From Diprion similis (taxonomy: Eukaryota > Arthropoda > Insecta > Hymenoptera > Diprionidae), in NCBI RefSeq assembly GCF_021155765.1, contig NC_060107.1, positions 11,332,501 to 11,396,500 of the forward strand: a stretch of 64,000 nt of DNA, in the 5' to 3' direction. The notes beneath the pieces are model-generated. The model had not been told where the DNA came from and made no database searches. It saw nothing but the letters and a program-made list of their open reading frames with translations. Position numbers and translations under genes: made by a program. This document shows, one piece after another, positions 23,252 through 35,070 of the stretch (positions within the stretch are counted from its first letter, which is position 1; every line of letters starts with the position of its first letter).

Positions 23252-23345
23252 TCCTAATGACGTCAGAGCCTGGTTTTCGGCGCCATTTTATCACCACATA
23301 ACCTAAGTTTTTCATTTTCATGGAGATAAGTTGTAGTTCTTGGGT
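23252..23345 (-). repeat. CRE/GGCGCC dispersed repeat, copy 3 (inverted)
   Basis: On the minus strand this segment shares with 47061-47231 and 47301-47494 the blocks AGGTTATGTGG, ATAAAATGGCGCCGA and GACGTCAT-AGGA in the same order and spacing, with a weaker match upstream. It is about 95 bp. It carries a full CRE (TGACGTCA). Confidence 0.65.
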
Positions 23346-26300
23346 TTTTAAATTACTCATGTCGCATAAATTTATGAAACGTAATCAATAATATACTTTT
23401 TTTGGTATCCACACGCGAAAAAACACGGTCAATGGTCAGCTGTCAGCCTGGTTGCATTAGTTTGATCGTTTTCCGCCAGATGACGCGAAATGGAGAGACT
23501 TCGCGGGTATTTTTTCAAAAGCACCAAAATTAGAACTTTTTAAATCTCTGGCAAATTTGGACATTTTAAAATTTGAACTATCGAAACTCCGAATGGTCGA
23601 AGATTTTCAGTTTTGTGAATTTCTGGTTTGCTGAAATTTCACCACTTTGATCTGTCTTTGTTTTGGATCTTTGCTGTATAAAAATACTTCCACAAATCTA
23701 TCGAAATTTATTTTCTGCATAGAAATAGATACGCTTTTAAAAAATTCTTATAAATTATTAAAACTTGTCAGAGATTTTTCAGAAACCGTCAGAAATTCAA
23801 ATTCGGCAGAGAGTTAATTCATTACAAAAGTTTTTGAAACTTTATGAAAAAAAGGTTTCATCCAAAATCTGTCCGCATTTTGACAATAAAATTGAGAGTG
23901 AATTTCATTCTATATTAAACTACTCATGTAACATTTTCACAAAATAACCTGGAAAATTTTCTAGACTCATTTCCTACTTCATTGTATACGTCAAGTCGAC
24001 ACTTTGAGTATCCATGCGGGGGTCAGTTTGCAGGGTAAATGAGCCACGGGGTGCTTTAATATCAGGTGTCTCATATTGGTCCTTGACGGTACACCAACCA
24101 GGCATCAAAAAGGTTCAGAGAAAGATTGGCACACCTCTTACTATGCGGACAAACACGCGCGTACGCGTATGGGGCATTCCATGCCAATTCGAGCAGTTTT
24201 TGACCTCCCTTTAAATGCTTTATATTTTTTATTTTTGCACGAAATGGTTGTTGCGTTATGAATATTCGAGAATTTTCTTAGTGATATCGCTTCTGAAGAT
24301 TCTTGAAAAAGTTATACAAGATAGGATCGTTTCCTTTCCGTTTTTTTCACCACTTTCTAAATTATAAATCGTTCCAATAAATTCGTTTGAATGCTTCTCA
24401 AATTATGATGAAATTTTCAAATAATTTCAACTGAAATTACTTTGTTTAATATTTTTTATCATATTCCTCAAAACTTTTATTTGAAATAATATCACTCTTT
24501 TCATGAGTTGAACACGTTTCTGACGGAACTGAAAACAATACGAAATTATTTCGAAATTTTTAATTCAAGTGAAATGATTTCCGAAACCGTTACTTCCACT
24601 CAAAACATCCTCAAGAAATTTTTTTTGTAACTTTCGTTTCAATTAAACTATTTCTGACCTAAGGAGTTATATTTATCGGACCATAAATTCAGCCGGCATT
24701 TTGGAATATAAAAAACATGGCAATCGGCACAGAGACGAGAATGTTTCTCATTTTGTTTCCGATGATAAAACGAAGTCATTTGCCGAAATTCAAGTTTTTT
24801 TTTCTTTTCTTTCGTCTAATTTTCCCGAAATAACAGCTGCCCGCATTTTCTTTCCCTGCCTATTCGAAGTACCGTATTCCAGAGTTATGCGCATCTAAAT
24901 ATTGATTTTCCGGTCGAATTGAGTAATTTTTTGAAAAAACGCAAGTTTCTCTCCGAGTTTTTGCAAAAACAACAAACTCTTTAAGATCTGCGAAGGGTGA
25001 TAACTTCGGCGGTTTCAAAGTTATAGATACCTAACTCATTATTCCGCAGGATGGATTATCCTGGGTTCATCCTGCGGGACAATATATCCAAAAGGATAAA
25101 TCCTTCGCTCGGATTTTTAAGTATTGAAAAAATGATTGTTTAATTATTGTAACTGAACAAATTATCGGTTTGGTGAAAAAAAAAAAAAAAAAAAAAAAAC
25201 ACTAAATAAATACGCCATTGCGAATTGGCGAGCTGATTTAATGATACTAGATCACGAATGATTCAGTTAGGATGATTTTACTAGACAGATCCCTGGATCA
25301 ACTTCTAATAACTGCTCATTTTCGATGCCTCACAGCGAGTATTTCATCATTTCAATGTAGTTTAATCCACCAGAGGATTCTTCATTATTTTAACACGGCC
25401 ATGAGATTAAATTCACTAAATTGAATTTGAAATTTCGCATTTATAACTATACGTTATTCATTGAAATTTTTTTACTACTATTGAAATAATTATTTCATTA
25501 ATTTTCGTCATTTGCAACAAAATACTGTATTCCCACGAAGAAATTAATTATTTTTAAAAGAAGCAAAAAATTTTCCATAAGTTTAGGATTACATAAGAAA
25601 AATTATAAACCATTTGTTTTTGAATTTCAATATTTCATAAAATTTTTTTATAATTACAGTTATTCCAGATATTCAGATTAATCGTTTTATCGAATACTAT
25701 GAAATTTGAAAAGTGAAAAATGAACACAAATTTCGTTGCAAAACTCATTCACTTCCGATACTTTATGGACACAGATTTTCAAAGTTTTTCTCACCGTTTT
25801 GTACGTAAAAAAAAAAACTCGGAACGTCATCAAACTTGTGTTTTGGAAATAGAAACGTAAAAATGATTCTTCCAATTGTAAATAAAATTATACGGTATGC
25901 AAAATAGCTAGATTTCAACTGGATTTTAACATGTAAATTGATTTCATTCGTAATGGAAATTTATGTATTTTTCACTCGCTGCGAATGTACTTCGTGAAGA
26001 ACCTAAATGATTAATGGGTTGATCCCAGAAATTCGAGGGTTTAACTCCAAATTGTGGATTTTCCCGTACGGGAATCATCTCAAATTTTGAGAATTTTTGT
26101 AATCCTGCCGTTATTGACAGGAGTTTGAAAATCGATGGAAACGTTACGAAATATACTTTCAGCGAATTTTCACTAGCTTTAAGGTTATGGCGAGTCATGG
26201 ATACCTGAGTCCCATACATTTATCGCGTCTCACATCAATTTCATAAACTTTTTCTAGACAATCGCGATCCTGAACCCGGTCATTTCGCGAAGTTCAAAGC

Positions 26301-27460
26301 GAAACTTTATCGCTAAGGAGAATTACAAAGTGTCAAATAAGATCAAGTTATTTTTAAATATTCGGTGGAAGAAGTTTGGCAAATAATTCACGATTTTACG
26401 ACTGAGAAACATAAACTTAATTTTTTTATTTTAGGGTTTTAAGATTATAAAACTGCTATATTATTCCCAAATTTTTCACTAGATTTATTCGAAAAAATGT
26501 TTCACGACGATCTTCAGAGCGGTAAATTTAAAATCGACGGTACAATTTTCACGATATTGATCCACATTCCATTCTAATAGATCCATAGTTTCCTCAGAAG
26601 CTAGAATAATTCATGTCTGAACTAGATTCACTATCAGCGACTTGTGAATTATAGACGAGCGGAAAATCGAAAAAATTCATCGAAGCAATTGTGGACAATT
26701 TTTCGAATTCCGGTTATGAAAATAAAGACAAAACTAGTATCTATATGCTGTATAACAATTTTTGGTTATTTTAGAAAATTGCTGTACTAATGTCAGCCAT
26801 TCAAGGTTAACTTGGGGAAGTCGGTTGTTAAAGCATCGATACTTTTTATCAACTTCATTGCGTGCTAGTCGTTGATTGAGTGTTTATCGAATGATTATAT
26901 TTGAAAGTACAGAAATAGAAAATACTTATAATGACGAACGATAGTTTTATAAATAAAATCGATTCTCCATTTCGAATTTGTTGAAAATCTGCTTGACTAT
27001 AGTTCGATTTCACTCTGCGGTGGTTGATTTTATTCAATGAAATAATTGAAAAACCACATTACGAATAAAATCCAAAATTTAGTCTAAAGTCTTCAAAATC
27101 CGTTCTCCAAATATCTTCGGTAAAAAATTGATGCGTAAACGTACCCAGACGTTTATCCAAAAATGGTAAAAGATGATTTTCTAGAAATGAAACGTCGAGT
27201 GAAAACTCAACATTTCATTATCGGGGTGACTACAAATATTACAACTTCCGTTAGTATTTTTGTTCGTCATAAAAAACGGTGCGGGAAGTAAAAAAAGGGC
27301 TTCGATAAACCAGTAAAAGAAATTATTTTAAATGAAATGAGCCATCGTGAAGGGAAATTGAAGAAATCAGTTCCAACTACTTGACAATTTTTAATCGACT
27401 TGAAACAAAGTATCGATATCTAATCTTTTCTTTCTACTTCCAATATTATATAAATGAATT
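23346..27460. other. Gene-poor AT-rich stretch
   Basis: No supported exon. Contains a 24-base A run at 25176-25199 and the hairpin at 25044-25077. The ORF at 24014-24214 has no supporting splice or family signals. Confidence 0.4.
25044..25077. repeat. Perfect 10-bp inverted repeat (hairpin)
   Basis: CCGCAGGATG (25044-25053) and CATCCTGCGG (25068-25077) flank a 14-base loop. This GC-rich stem is notable in an AT-rich region. It may be a cruciform or a small-element remnant. Confidence 0.6.
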
Positions 27461-27483
27461 TTTGAAATGAAATCAGATTCTAA

Positions 27484-27975
27484 AATTCAAGATGGCAGAT
27501 CCATTACGGCGGATGAAAATTTCTAATTTGTTCGAATACGGTCAAAAAAGCTCTATGCAGAAGTTTTCGGGGTCAAATTTTCAAAATATGATTACAGATT
27601 CGTCATCAGCGACTCCAAAAGCCTCTGTACAAAGTTTCTTCTCTAAATACAGCCAAATTTAAAATTTTCCTCCGCCATATTGTATCCACCACAATCTTAA
27701 CTTTTCAAATCCAATATCAGATTCATAATAAACGATTCAAAAAACTTATAATTTATATAAAAAAAAAAACATGTACATATGTAAAGGAGTAAAAATTATT
27801 CCTTTAATTATATCTAACAATTCTTTCTAACAATAACAATTACCATTATATCACTATATATAATATAAAAAACAGCAAAACCCCGCAAACAATTATGTTC
27901 TCCAAACTTCTCTAAATCTACAAAAAAAATGTATTTAAAAAAAAAAAAAAAAACGGTGACAAAAACACTTACCAC
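27484..27975. mobile_element. Fold-back element family 1, copy at 27.5 kb
   Basis: The left arm (about 27484-27575) begins AAATTCAAGATGGCAGATCC and runs to TTTTCGGGGTC. The right arm (about 27610-27715) is its degenerate reverse complement, running from GACTCCAAAAGCCTCTG to the TCCGCCATATTG block. Sequence past the right arm, up to AAAAACACTTACCACC near 27961, also aligns with the 33-kb copy apart from an AT-rich insertion of roughly 170 bp. It has no coding capacity. Confidence 0.65.
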
Positions 27976-28138
27976 CGTGACTCAAAGGGTTTAAAATTGA
28001 GACCCGAAGGGTGCAAACCACCCCCTAAACATATCCCCAATAGAATCGAAGCGGACCTCCGACCGACGAAGAGAGATGCAGACAATGGTCATCCAGGTGT
28101 GCCGTGCAGGTAAAACTCGGGGTGGGATGGGGTGTCGA

Positions 28139-28187
28139 CCCCCCACCCCCACCCCCACCCCCACCCCCCACCCCCTCCACCACCACC
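28139..28187 (-). repeat. (CCCCCA)n tract, G-quadruplex-capable on the minus strand
   Basis: Repeated CCCCCA units give six or more G-tracts on the minus strand. It lies about 40-90 bp upstream of the CRE and about 90-140 bp upstream of the inferred start site at 28279. Confidence 0.75.
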
Positions 28188-28227
28188 TACGCCGCAAACT
28201 CGGCACCCGATTGGCGAAGAGCTTTCG

Positions 28228-28282
28228 TGACGTCACACCGGCGTCACCCTATGTATATGATGAAGCACGCGGAGCCTCAGTC
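28228..28282 (+). promoter_or_regulatory. Core promoter: CRE, TATA-like box, initiator
   Basis: A full CRE palindrome TGACGTCA lies at 28228-28235, TATGTATATG at 28250-28259, and an insect-type initiator TCAGTC at 28277-28282. The initiator A (28279) is about 25-29 bp from the TATA-like box, the expected spacing. Local G+C is well above background. The sequence that follows (28279-28458) behaves as a 5' UTR exon. Confidence 0.55.
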
Positions 28283-28458
28283 TGCCCTTGCTTCTCACGC
28301 TGACCTGTCTGGCTAGCTTTGTACGACCTGCAGGCCCCTCATCTCGCGAACGACCTCCGGGACGATTACAGCTTTGGCCAATTGAAATCCGAACCCGCAT
28401 TCGAAGATCCCGTGAAGAACCGAAGAGACGGGAGACTCGCAGATTCGAAAAATCGTAG
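28279..28458 (+). other. Candidate noncoding first exon (5' UTR)
   Basis: These 180 bases contain no ATG in any frame. They begin at the initiator and end in CGTAG followed by a strong GTGAGT donor at 28459. Spliced to the acceptor at 35050, the final TAG lies in frame eight codons before the ATG at 35071 and would define that start. A capped 5' UTR exon fits every signal seen. Transcript evidence is needed to confirm it. Confidence 0.45.
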
Positions 28459-28633
28459 GTGAGTTTGAAAAAAAAAAAAAATGTTTGTTTTTATTTTTTT
28501 GTTTTCTTTCTTTTTTTTTAAATTTTTTTCGAATACCTTGCAGGCTAATTTACACTTGAAATTGTTACGAAAAAAATTGTTACGTGAAATTTAAACTATA
28601 ATAGCTGAATATTTTCATGTTTCAAATACCCCT

Positions 28634-28648
28634 CCCCCCCCCCCCCCC
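28634..28648 (+). repeat. Poly-C run of 15
   Basis: Uninterrupted C run just downstream of the candidate first exon. A similar poly-C run ends near 53704. Confidence 0.85.
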
Positions 28649-29426
28649 AATTTTATTTTATACCCTTTGCAGTTTACTGCAATCGTGTTTTTGTCTGAAA
28701 ATATTTCTGACTGTTTTGAGAAATTGTAGAAAAAAAAAAAAAAAAAAAGAAACACAAAAAACGTGTCATTTTTATGATATTGCTTTGATTGGATGATAAA
28801 AAATCATTCGATTTTAGCGAATTTTTATCACAAACTACGATCGACGAAACGGAATTTAAAGTAAATTTTTTTAAAGGAATTGAATGTTAAATTTTTAATT
28901 TTTTTTCTTTCGTTTAGGTACCAAATTTGTATTTTTAAAGAATTAATAATAGGATGTCTATGATCTAAGATATATCACTATGATCTTATTTTAGAAGTTT
29001 TAAAGAAGAAAGTTTTATAGTTAGTGATTTTTTTCTAAATCAAGTTCTAATTTTTTATCAAAAACTTTTTTTAATCTTTCATAATTTTCTCAAAATCTAG
29101 ACTATGATGAATATTTTTTCATCACGGTTTATATATTTCATTCTACTTCGGATAGAATCGAATAAAATCGAAAGGGAATTCTATGTCGCACCAAACTGTT
29201 TAGTGAGATTTCACTCGGATTTCACCAAACACGTAATTGAAGTGTATATTTAAAAATTTATTATATATTGTAATAAGCAAGAAAATCTTCTTTTTTTTTC
29301 GAGAAAATTAACACGAAATAACAAAAAATTGCGAATGATTGAAAGACAATTTTTGGGAACTTTTCACTTCGGATTTCCGTGCGAATTTCGAGTTCCTTTT
29401 CTATTCCTTTTCCCTCGTCATATTTA

Positions 29427-29519
29427 TGGCGTCACTGGTACCACGTGACCCTGAATGGTTACGTCAGAAGGATTTAGCTGCGGAAATGGCGATCAAAGTC
29501 GGTCCTAATCGCAAGTAAA
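29427..29519 (+). CDS. Small ORF, 30 codons, unknown
   Basis: ATG GCG TCA in a GC-richer patch opens 30 codons beginning MASLVPRDPEWLRQKDLAA and ending at a TAA. GTAAAA overlaps the stop and could act as a splice donor. Composition is protein-like but short; no family is recognised. It could equally be chance. Confidence 0.18.
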
Positions 29520-31116
29520 AATTCCCGTCGTGTTTTCGTCGTGTGCATATTGTGTCCAAAGCTGAGATTGCTCAGTTCTGATGTGCTCAAGATATCGCGA
29601 GCCGGTCGATTGTAAGAAAGCTTCCACCGATTTAAAATCAGTTTCGCTGCACGCAAATCGCGGGCTTTTCTTGATTCGTTTAATCGGATTTTTTTTTCAC
29701 CCCGAAATGAACTCGCGTCGTGTTCGTATTTAAACGAACACAAAATTTATCCACGAAAATTCAACCGATTGTTAGTTTCTAGTGAATTTAACAAGGAGAA
29801 AAAAAACGAAACTGCTTTACTTATTCCTTTAAATTTTCACTGTTTTCTTAATTATTTTCAAAATTATCAATTTTTTGGTAAAAACTCAAATCGGAACGTC
29901 TGTCCAATAGGTGGATGAAAAACTTTATGATTCGACAGTTGGGACATTGTTGAAACTGTAGTGGAAACGACGGAATTTCTGTCCCAAAATTTTCTGAGTG
30001 CTCATTTCGAAATACGAAGAATTTTCAAAATAGAAAAAATTTCTTCGTTCGTTATTGCAATCAACAGAAAAAAAAACAACTTAATCGATAACGATTGAAA
30101 GGAAGAAAAACTTTAATCAGTAGCTAATTTATTGTACAATTTACTTTAGAATATAAAAAATGTAAGGCATTTAAAATGACAAATTTTTTATCGTTGACCA
30201 GATCAAGATTTTGCATCCTTTTTTTTTTTATTGCCTAAGAATCATCCTCAAGAATTAAAAACTTTTTCTTCCGCGAATGGGAGAGGAAAATTCTAACAAT
30301 CGGTCGTGAAATTTTTGAGGAACGTACCACTGAAAAATTTTTCAACTCTGCGTTAAGTTTGTAAGCAAGTTTTTTTTTCACTCTAATTTGCAATAACGTT
30401 TGACGACGAATGAAAAAAATTCGCGAGAGGATATCTCTTGAAACTAATTTTGAAACGTCACTCTTGGAATTTGAAGTTTTTAATTCAGATTAAATATGTG
30501 AAATGTAAAATGTTTATTGCTAAAATTGTTACTATTCAACCAAATTTGATGATATGAGATTAACCCTGGAATCATTTTACGCTGAATTAAATTCTCTAAG
30601 AAAATATCAAGTGAACAATATCAGTAGCTAAAGTCAATTCAAGTTCGCGAAAAAAATTCATCGATCATCGCATGCTTTTAAAGGCGAAATTACTTTTAAT
30701 TGTCGTACAAATGTCAACAAAAAAATTTACTTCTCTACAAAACATTTTGCACAGTATCAAGTACGTAGGTATCGTTAAAATGCGATCACGTGGTATGTAT
30801 AAAAATTTTTAAACATGACATTTTTTCCATGTCATTTTAACTCCGAGGAACTGACTTTTTGAAATTGGAATACAATTTAAAATACGACAAGCATTGAGGT
30901 GAAAAATCATCAAAAATAAATAAAAAAAAAAAAAAAAACAACAAAACGTCTCTTCCAAGCAAAACACCCTAATATAGATGTATATATATATTTTCAACTC
31001 ATTCGAGTGCGAATCGTTGCAACTAAGGGTGCTAATTTACCAAAATTCATGCATCAGACATCTGGGGATTCGCCTTCGGGGGACTCGAATTGCGGCCGAC
31101 GGGCTTTCGCAGGGCT

Positions 31117-31149
31117 TATAAAGGCCACGCCGGAAGCTCACCCCACATC
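31117..31149 (+). promoter_or_regulatory. TATA-initiator core promoter
   Basis: TATAAA at 31117-31122 is followed by the initiator CCACATC (31143-31149, matching YYANWYY). The start-site A at 31145 is 28 bp from the TATA box. The surroundings (31060-31200) are GC-rich. Downstream, the first ATG (in GATAATGTCTTAA) is closed by a stop after one codon. No coding exon could be tied to it, so a noncoding RNA or a distant coding exon is possible. Confidence 0.4.
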
Positions 31150-32071
31150 GCTAAGTTGGTAGAAGCGATAATGTCTTAAATCGGGCTTAAGAAGCCACAC
31201 TTCCTCACATACGTGTATATTAATGTGTATATTAAACACTGCATATTTACATTAATGTGAATTGTATTGCGTTAATGATTTAGGTATCATTAAAACTAAC
31301 AGCATTGAACAAGCTTTTTGAAAATTTTTGTTTTTTCCTTGTTTTTTTTTTTTTCAGTTTGTATTTTCATTTTCATTTTCATTTTATCAATAATCAATTA
31401 TCTTTTTTCTTCTTTCCGTTGCGAAATCATTTTTACAATCGATAAACAGATTTTAAAATCTGTCGATATGTTCGTTTTTCGATATAGAAAAAACGCCGTG
31501 TATCGCTGTATAGATTTTATTAACGATAAAATTCTTATGAAACGGTTTTGAAAATGTTACACGCAAATATTTTTTTTTACATCTTTTGATAAAGTGAAAT
31601 TGATGAAACGATAATAATGGCAATAAAAATTTCAAAGAATTTGACGTCAAATAATTATAAATCAGTCATTATATTTCGCCTGAAAATTTTTGTTAAAAAA
31701 TCCACTTTTTTCCGGAAAATTGTTCCACTCAAAGTTGAACTCGGGACCTGTTTCATGATCTTAAAAGAAATGAAAAGTAAACGAATATTGAAAAATCAAG
31801 ATTCACGGAAATTTGTTTCCAGTTCGAGACACGTTTGATAAAGTAAAAGGCAAATCGAATAGTGTAATTGCAGCGGTGAATTCTTATTTTCAAAAAACTT
31901 GATGCAGGCGTTGGTTGGTACGCGTATTAAAGGTCGGCAGTGAAAAAATTAAGAGAATATAAACGCGGGTAGCTGAAAACGCGTTATGGCAACAAGGAGT
32001 GGTACACAACATAAATTACACGGGAAAATGAAATATTCAGTACTCGCTGAATGTGTTCTTGAAATACTCAC

Positions 32072-32182
32072 GCGATGAGTAGGCGAAACGAAAGTGGACT
32101 GAAACGATATCGTTTTGCCACCGAAATGGCCCAAATCATACCGTAAACAATGAACATACATGGAGAATTTAATTTTTACCAG
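32072..32182 (-). other. Candidate internal exon on the minus strand
   Basis: A strong acceptor (TATTTTTTCTTCAG ending at 32183) and a strong donor (GTGAGT from 32071) bound 111 bases. They are open in one frame (37 codons, phase 0 at both ends) and include the ATG of MYVHCLRYDLGHFGG. The product is not recognised. It lies downstream, on the same strand, of the candidate first exon at 40765-40900. This is speculative. Confidence 0.25.
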
Positions 32183-33249
32183 CTGAAGAAAAAATAATAA
32201 TACACGAAACGCAATGTGTTGGATTGTGAAATAAATTAGCCTAACAATTAGTTAACCATAACTGATTAAGATGGAATTTGAACGGCACAAATAGTTGCTG
32301 AAGAAAAAGTAAAAATTTTCACTGGGTTTGCATTTAGTTGCGGAGTAATTTGGAATAGAAAACAAGCCCATTAAAAAAATAAATATTGGCTCGTTACGAG
32401 TTGGCGAATTTTATGCGATTAGGTGAAAGCTAGTTTTGACAAGAAGTCTGAAAGTCTAGAAAACGTGTTATTTCGTGTAATGAAAGGAAAGTGAAATAAA
32501 AAATTACGAAGGGAATTTAACGAATAATAATATTTCTAAGGAGTTAATTTGTCGCCGGAATTATGAGTTTCAAATTTAAAATCAGTTATACGAACTTACG
32601 AAATTCTTATCGTAATCGATTAAAGTTGCAAAATCATTTGAAATATAAAGAAGCTTCTTACTCTTCGCCTAAGAAAAGAATTTTCTGTAGCATGAAAAGT
32701 GAAGAAATTTTGATATATGATTCAGTTCTGCCTGAAAAATTTCAATTTCGAGGATTTGTTTAACGATAAAAATAAAAATATCATCTAACATCAAGATTCT
32801 GAAGTAAAATTTAACCAGAATTCAGAATTGATTTAGTAATCGACTCATTGGATGAGAAATTTTTTTCTACCAAAGTGTTACGGAAATCGGAGAATATATT
32901 TAAAAAAATTTCAAACCATTCTATAATTCATGATATTATATAATTTCTTCAAAGTTTATAGAAAAGTTTCGATACAACATTGAAATAAAATCCAAAAACA
33001 TTATTGACGGTAAAAATTTCGTGCGAATCGAGCGACAGAAACGAACAACTGTTTTGTAAGTAAATTAGAGTTACCCTGGTGAATAATAATTGTGATGAAT
33101 AGCAGTGAAGATATTGATCTTTGAAAGTAAAATTGGCGATAATTACGATGTCAGATAAATTTATATCGTGCTTAGTCAATTTTTATAAAAACATAGTATT
33201 GTATTATTTTCGGGGTCGCTGCTGACGAATCTGAAATCGAAATTTCATA

Positions 33250-33590
33250 AATTCAAGATTGCGGATCTAACACGGCGGACGAAAATGTCAAATTTCATCG
33301 AATTCGTTAAAAAAAAAAAAAAAAAAAAAAAAAACTCTATGCAGGGAGTTTTTGGGGTCGCTGATTGGTTTCGTAATTCCGAATTTTCAAAACCTGATTT
33401 CAGATTCGTCATTAGCAACCCCAACAATCCCTGGACAGAGTTTTTTTCTCTTGAAAATTTCGTACGGCATATTGGATCCATCGTTTTGAATTTTTGAAAT
33501 CTGATTTCATATTCGAATAGTTCTTTAATTATACAAAAACTGGATATGAAATGGGTGGTAAAAACACTCACCACTATGACTCAAGAGTTA
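33250..33590. mobile_element. Fold-back element family 1, copy at 33.2 kb
   Basis: Left arm about 33250-33360 (TTCAAGATTGCGGATC to TTTTTGGGGTCGCTGA). Right arm about 33395-33505 (CAGATTCGTCATTAGCAACC to ATATTGGATCC). It aligns with the copy at 27484, including the distal AAAAACACTCACCACTATGA block near 33560. The left arm carries an expanded 26-base A run (33309-33334). Confidence 0.65.
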
Positions 33591-34713
33591 CGCAGGTTAG
33601 ACAGAAGGAGTGAGATGATGATTAATGGGATTTTAATACACCATGGACTATATAATTTCATAACAGCCGTTCCCGCAACAAGTCTTTCTAGGCGTGTACC
33701 GATTTTCACGCTTGTCAACGAATCGCTTTCCCCCTGCATTGAAACGGAGAAATATTGCAGAAGTTCAGGGAAGTTCAGCTGCTAAACACAAATAGCGGAT
33801 TTGAGCCTGGTGAAAAAAAAAAGTCTGAGAAATACTTGCAGTTTTTTTGAAAATTAATAAAATTTTCCGAATAATATTCTCAGAGAAAATTTCCTCATTT
33901 ATTTTGCAGAAAGATATTAAATTATTCCGATCATGTCAGAGGGATTTAAAAATGTCGTAGAAATTTTTAGATTAATATCAGATGTCTTTGGGAAATCTCA
34001 TTCTTTGTAGAAAATCCAGGTTTTCTGGTCTTTTAAACAATTTCCAACCAAGTTGAGTGTAAGGTAAAAATCCTTGCAAATTTCCCGAAAAATTTTACTT
34101 TGCATATTAAATCCAAAAAAAATCGGATCTCAGTTTTTTCAATAAACAGTAGAAGTTAATTGCTCCGAAATGTAGCTGGTAAAAAATTTGGAAAAATCTT
34201 AAAAAAAAAGAAATACGTTGAATTATGTATTATTATATAAAACTAAAATTTTTTAGATGCATCAAGACTTTTGCCACAAATTGATCGTAATTATTGTCTA
34301 CGTGAAGATCGAAAAAGTAAAGAGAATGAGAAACGTATCTGAAAGTTTGTGCAAATTATTTTCGCCAGGGGGCTAATCGCTTCCGTCGAACTAGGAGGCG
34401 GTTAAAAATCAGGTTAAACTTTCAATTTCCTCTAATTCTTCCCACGTACCTAATAGCCAATATCACCGTAATTAATGCTGGTACTTGTCTGAAATCTAAT
34501 TGGCCACGTCTACGATACTAGGATCTAAACTTATTATTATATAGCGTAAAATTTTGAAAATAGTGTAAAAAATTTGGTCCTTTTTCATAAGAACGTCGGA
34601 GTTAAAATAGATAAACTTAAGTTCACTTGTGTTTCCTAAAACTATCGGCTCATCAAATTCTTTAACGCGTTTGTTTACTGATCGCATGAGTTAAATTTTA
34701 TGCATCGAATCTC

Positions 34714-34715
<2 letters not shown>

Positions 34716-34755
<40 letters not shown>
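34716..34755 (+). repeat. Poly-A run of 40
   Basis: Uninterrupted A run, the longest homopolymer in the window. No clear retroposed sequence lies upstream of it. Confidence 0.9.
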
Positions 34756-34757
<2 letters not shown>

Positions 34758-35070
34758 GCAAACATTTTCAACGTTAATTATTACACGTGAAATTTGGCAA
34801 CTTAGCATAATTTGTGAAAGAATTAAACCGAAGACTTTGATTTAGTCGCATTTGTTAGGAGATTAAATAGAGATTAAAGTGATTAAAAAAATTTTGTGTT
34901 CAAATCAAATCCACGTTCCACACAGTTTTCCAAAATTTTATATATAAGAAACAGACGTGGATTCGTTCTTGTTTACGAAGAGCTGCAACTTCTTAAAAAA
35001 TTTCGATACTCCGACTGTGTGATTTCGGGGTTTTCAATTTTCACGTTAGATTGCTCGAAAGATCTTGAAA

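Noticed and set aside
31060..31150. tRNA gene on the minus strand, suggested by ATTCGAGTCCCC
   Set aside because: The flanking bases do not form a T-stem or acceptor stem, and no A box is properly placed.
34716..34755. Poly-A run as the tail of a retrocopy
   Set aside because: No gene-like body precedes it on the plus strand and no target-site duplication is seen.
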